This document shows, piece by piece, positions 63,872 through 64,000 of a DNA stretch of 64,000 nucleotides; within the stretch, counting starts at the first letter, position 1, and each line of letters opens with the position of its first letter. Location: NCBI GenBank assembly GCA_005799745.1, contig SYFY01000198.1, forward strand, positions 1-64,000, in the 5' to 3' direction. Made by a program: the position numbers and the translations under genes. The notes under the pieces were generated by a model that was not told where the DNA came from, searched no databases, and was given only the letters and a program-made list of their open reading frames with translations. This stretch comes from Gammaproteobacteria bacterium. GTDB taxonomy: Bacteria; Pseudomonadota; Gammaproteobacteria; Pseudomonadales; Azotimanducaceae.

Positions 63872-64000
63872 ATGCCGCCGCCGTCGGAGAAGTTAAGTCC
63901 GCAGTAACGCGGCTGGACTCCTTCACCACGTAAGTGACGCCAGCGTCCGGCGCGTTCATCTTCACCGGGTTCGACGGGCGTCGTGCAAACGGAGCAGCCG
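63868..64000 (-). CDS. 3' end of an unrecognised gene
   Basis: A minus-strand frame open at the window edge ends with TAG at 63870-63868, overlapping the amidohydrolase stop. It gives 43 residues with four Cys ([14 protein letters not shown] near the start, [14 protein letters not shown] at the end) and the regular codon use of a real gene. The CxxC and Arg/Trp-rich middle (GRWRHLRG) are not enough to name a family. Confidence 0.45.
   Translation of the reverse strand, partial: GCSVCTTPVEPGEDERAGRWRHLRGEGVQPRYCGLNFSDGGGI

Overview
The window looks like a piece of a gammaproteobacterial chromosome of moderately high GC, probably from a free-living, perhaps marine, heterotroph. The evidence is the gene set: a homodimeric pyruvate dehydrogenase E1, RmuC, a short bacterial RIO-type kinase, a class I photolyase, glycoside/pentoside/hexuronide-type MFS permeases and many CoA- or xenobiotic-oriented enzymes. 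No rRNA, tRNA, phage or transposase gene was found. The taxon is inferred from family content only.

Layout. 1-10.4 kb: the 3' end of aceE with no E2/E3 after it, a TPR membrane protein coupled to an M61-like metallopeptidase, a VOC/MDR pair, a hairpin-rich leader before a PNPOx-like gene, a benzoylformate-decarboxylase-like ThDP enzyme, and a convergent FAD lactone oxidase/DUF1295 operon. 10.5-16.1 kb: a 1085-residue secreted protein of unknown function, a GPH permease and an AbrB/PIN toxin-antitoxin pair. 16.1-20.9 kb: a branched-chain 2-oxoacid dehydrogenase operon (E1alpha, E1beta, E2) and an anchored MBL hydrolase. 20.9-31.2 kb: a GMC oxidoreductase/D-aminoacylase operon, a ParD/ParE pair, RmuC, an APC permease, an acyl-CoA synthetase, a SnoaL-like protein and a photolyase.

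31.2-64 kb is a catabolic, accessory-looking half: sulfatase, hotdog thioesterase, SnoaL-like proteins, LLM flavin enzyme, nitronate monooxygenase, SDR, GSTs, two more GPH permeases, VOC proteins, a thiolase-like/DUF35 pair resembling steroid side-chain aldolases, enoyl-CoA hydratases, several amidohydrolases and two PhyH-type dioxygenases.

Two features of this half stand out. First, at least seven genes are interrupted by in-frame stop codons while the frame and family similarity continue on the far side (sulfatase, SGNH hydrolase, a small membrane protein, DUF418, amidohydrolase, GST, ketopantoate reductase), and a PhyH gene carries several frameshifts. All of the genes in the first 31 kb are intact. 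Second, the intergenic spaces hold structured repeats: two related elements of about 150 bp (32.77 and 57.36 kb), an array of six hairpins (55.38 kb) with similar ends, and a 177-bp element with perfect 18-bp terminal inverted repeats (51.04 kb).

The most interesting single locus is the carboxymuconolactone-decarboxylase/AhpD-like gene at 61.9-62.5 kb. Its in-frame UGA falls exactly on the second cysteine of the CxxC motif and is followed 12 nt later by a perfect 8-bp hairpin whose loop starts with G, which fits a bacterial SECIS. It may encode a CxxU selenoprotein, but the many nonsense codons nearby make simple decay a serious alternative.
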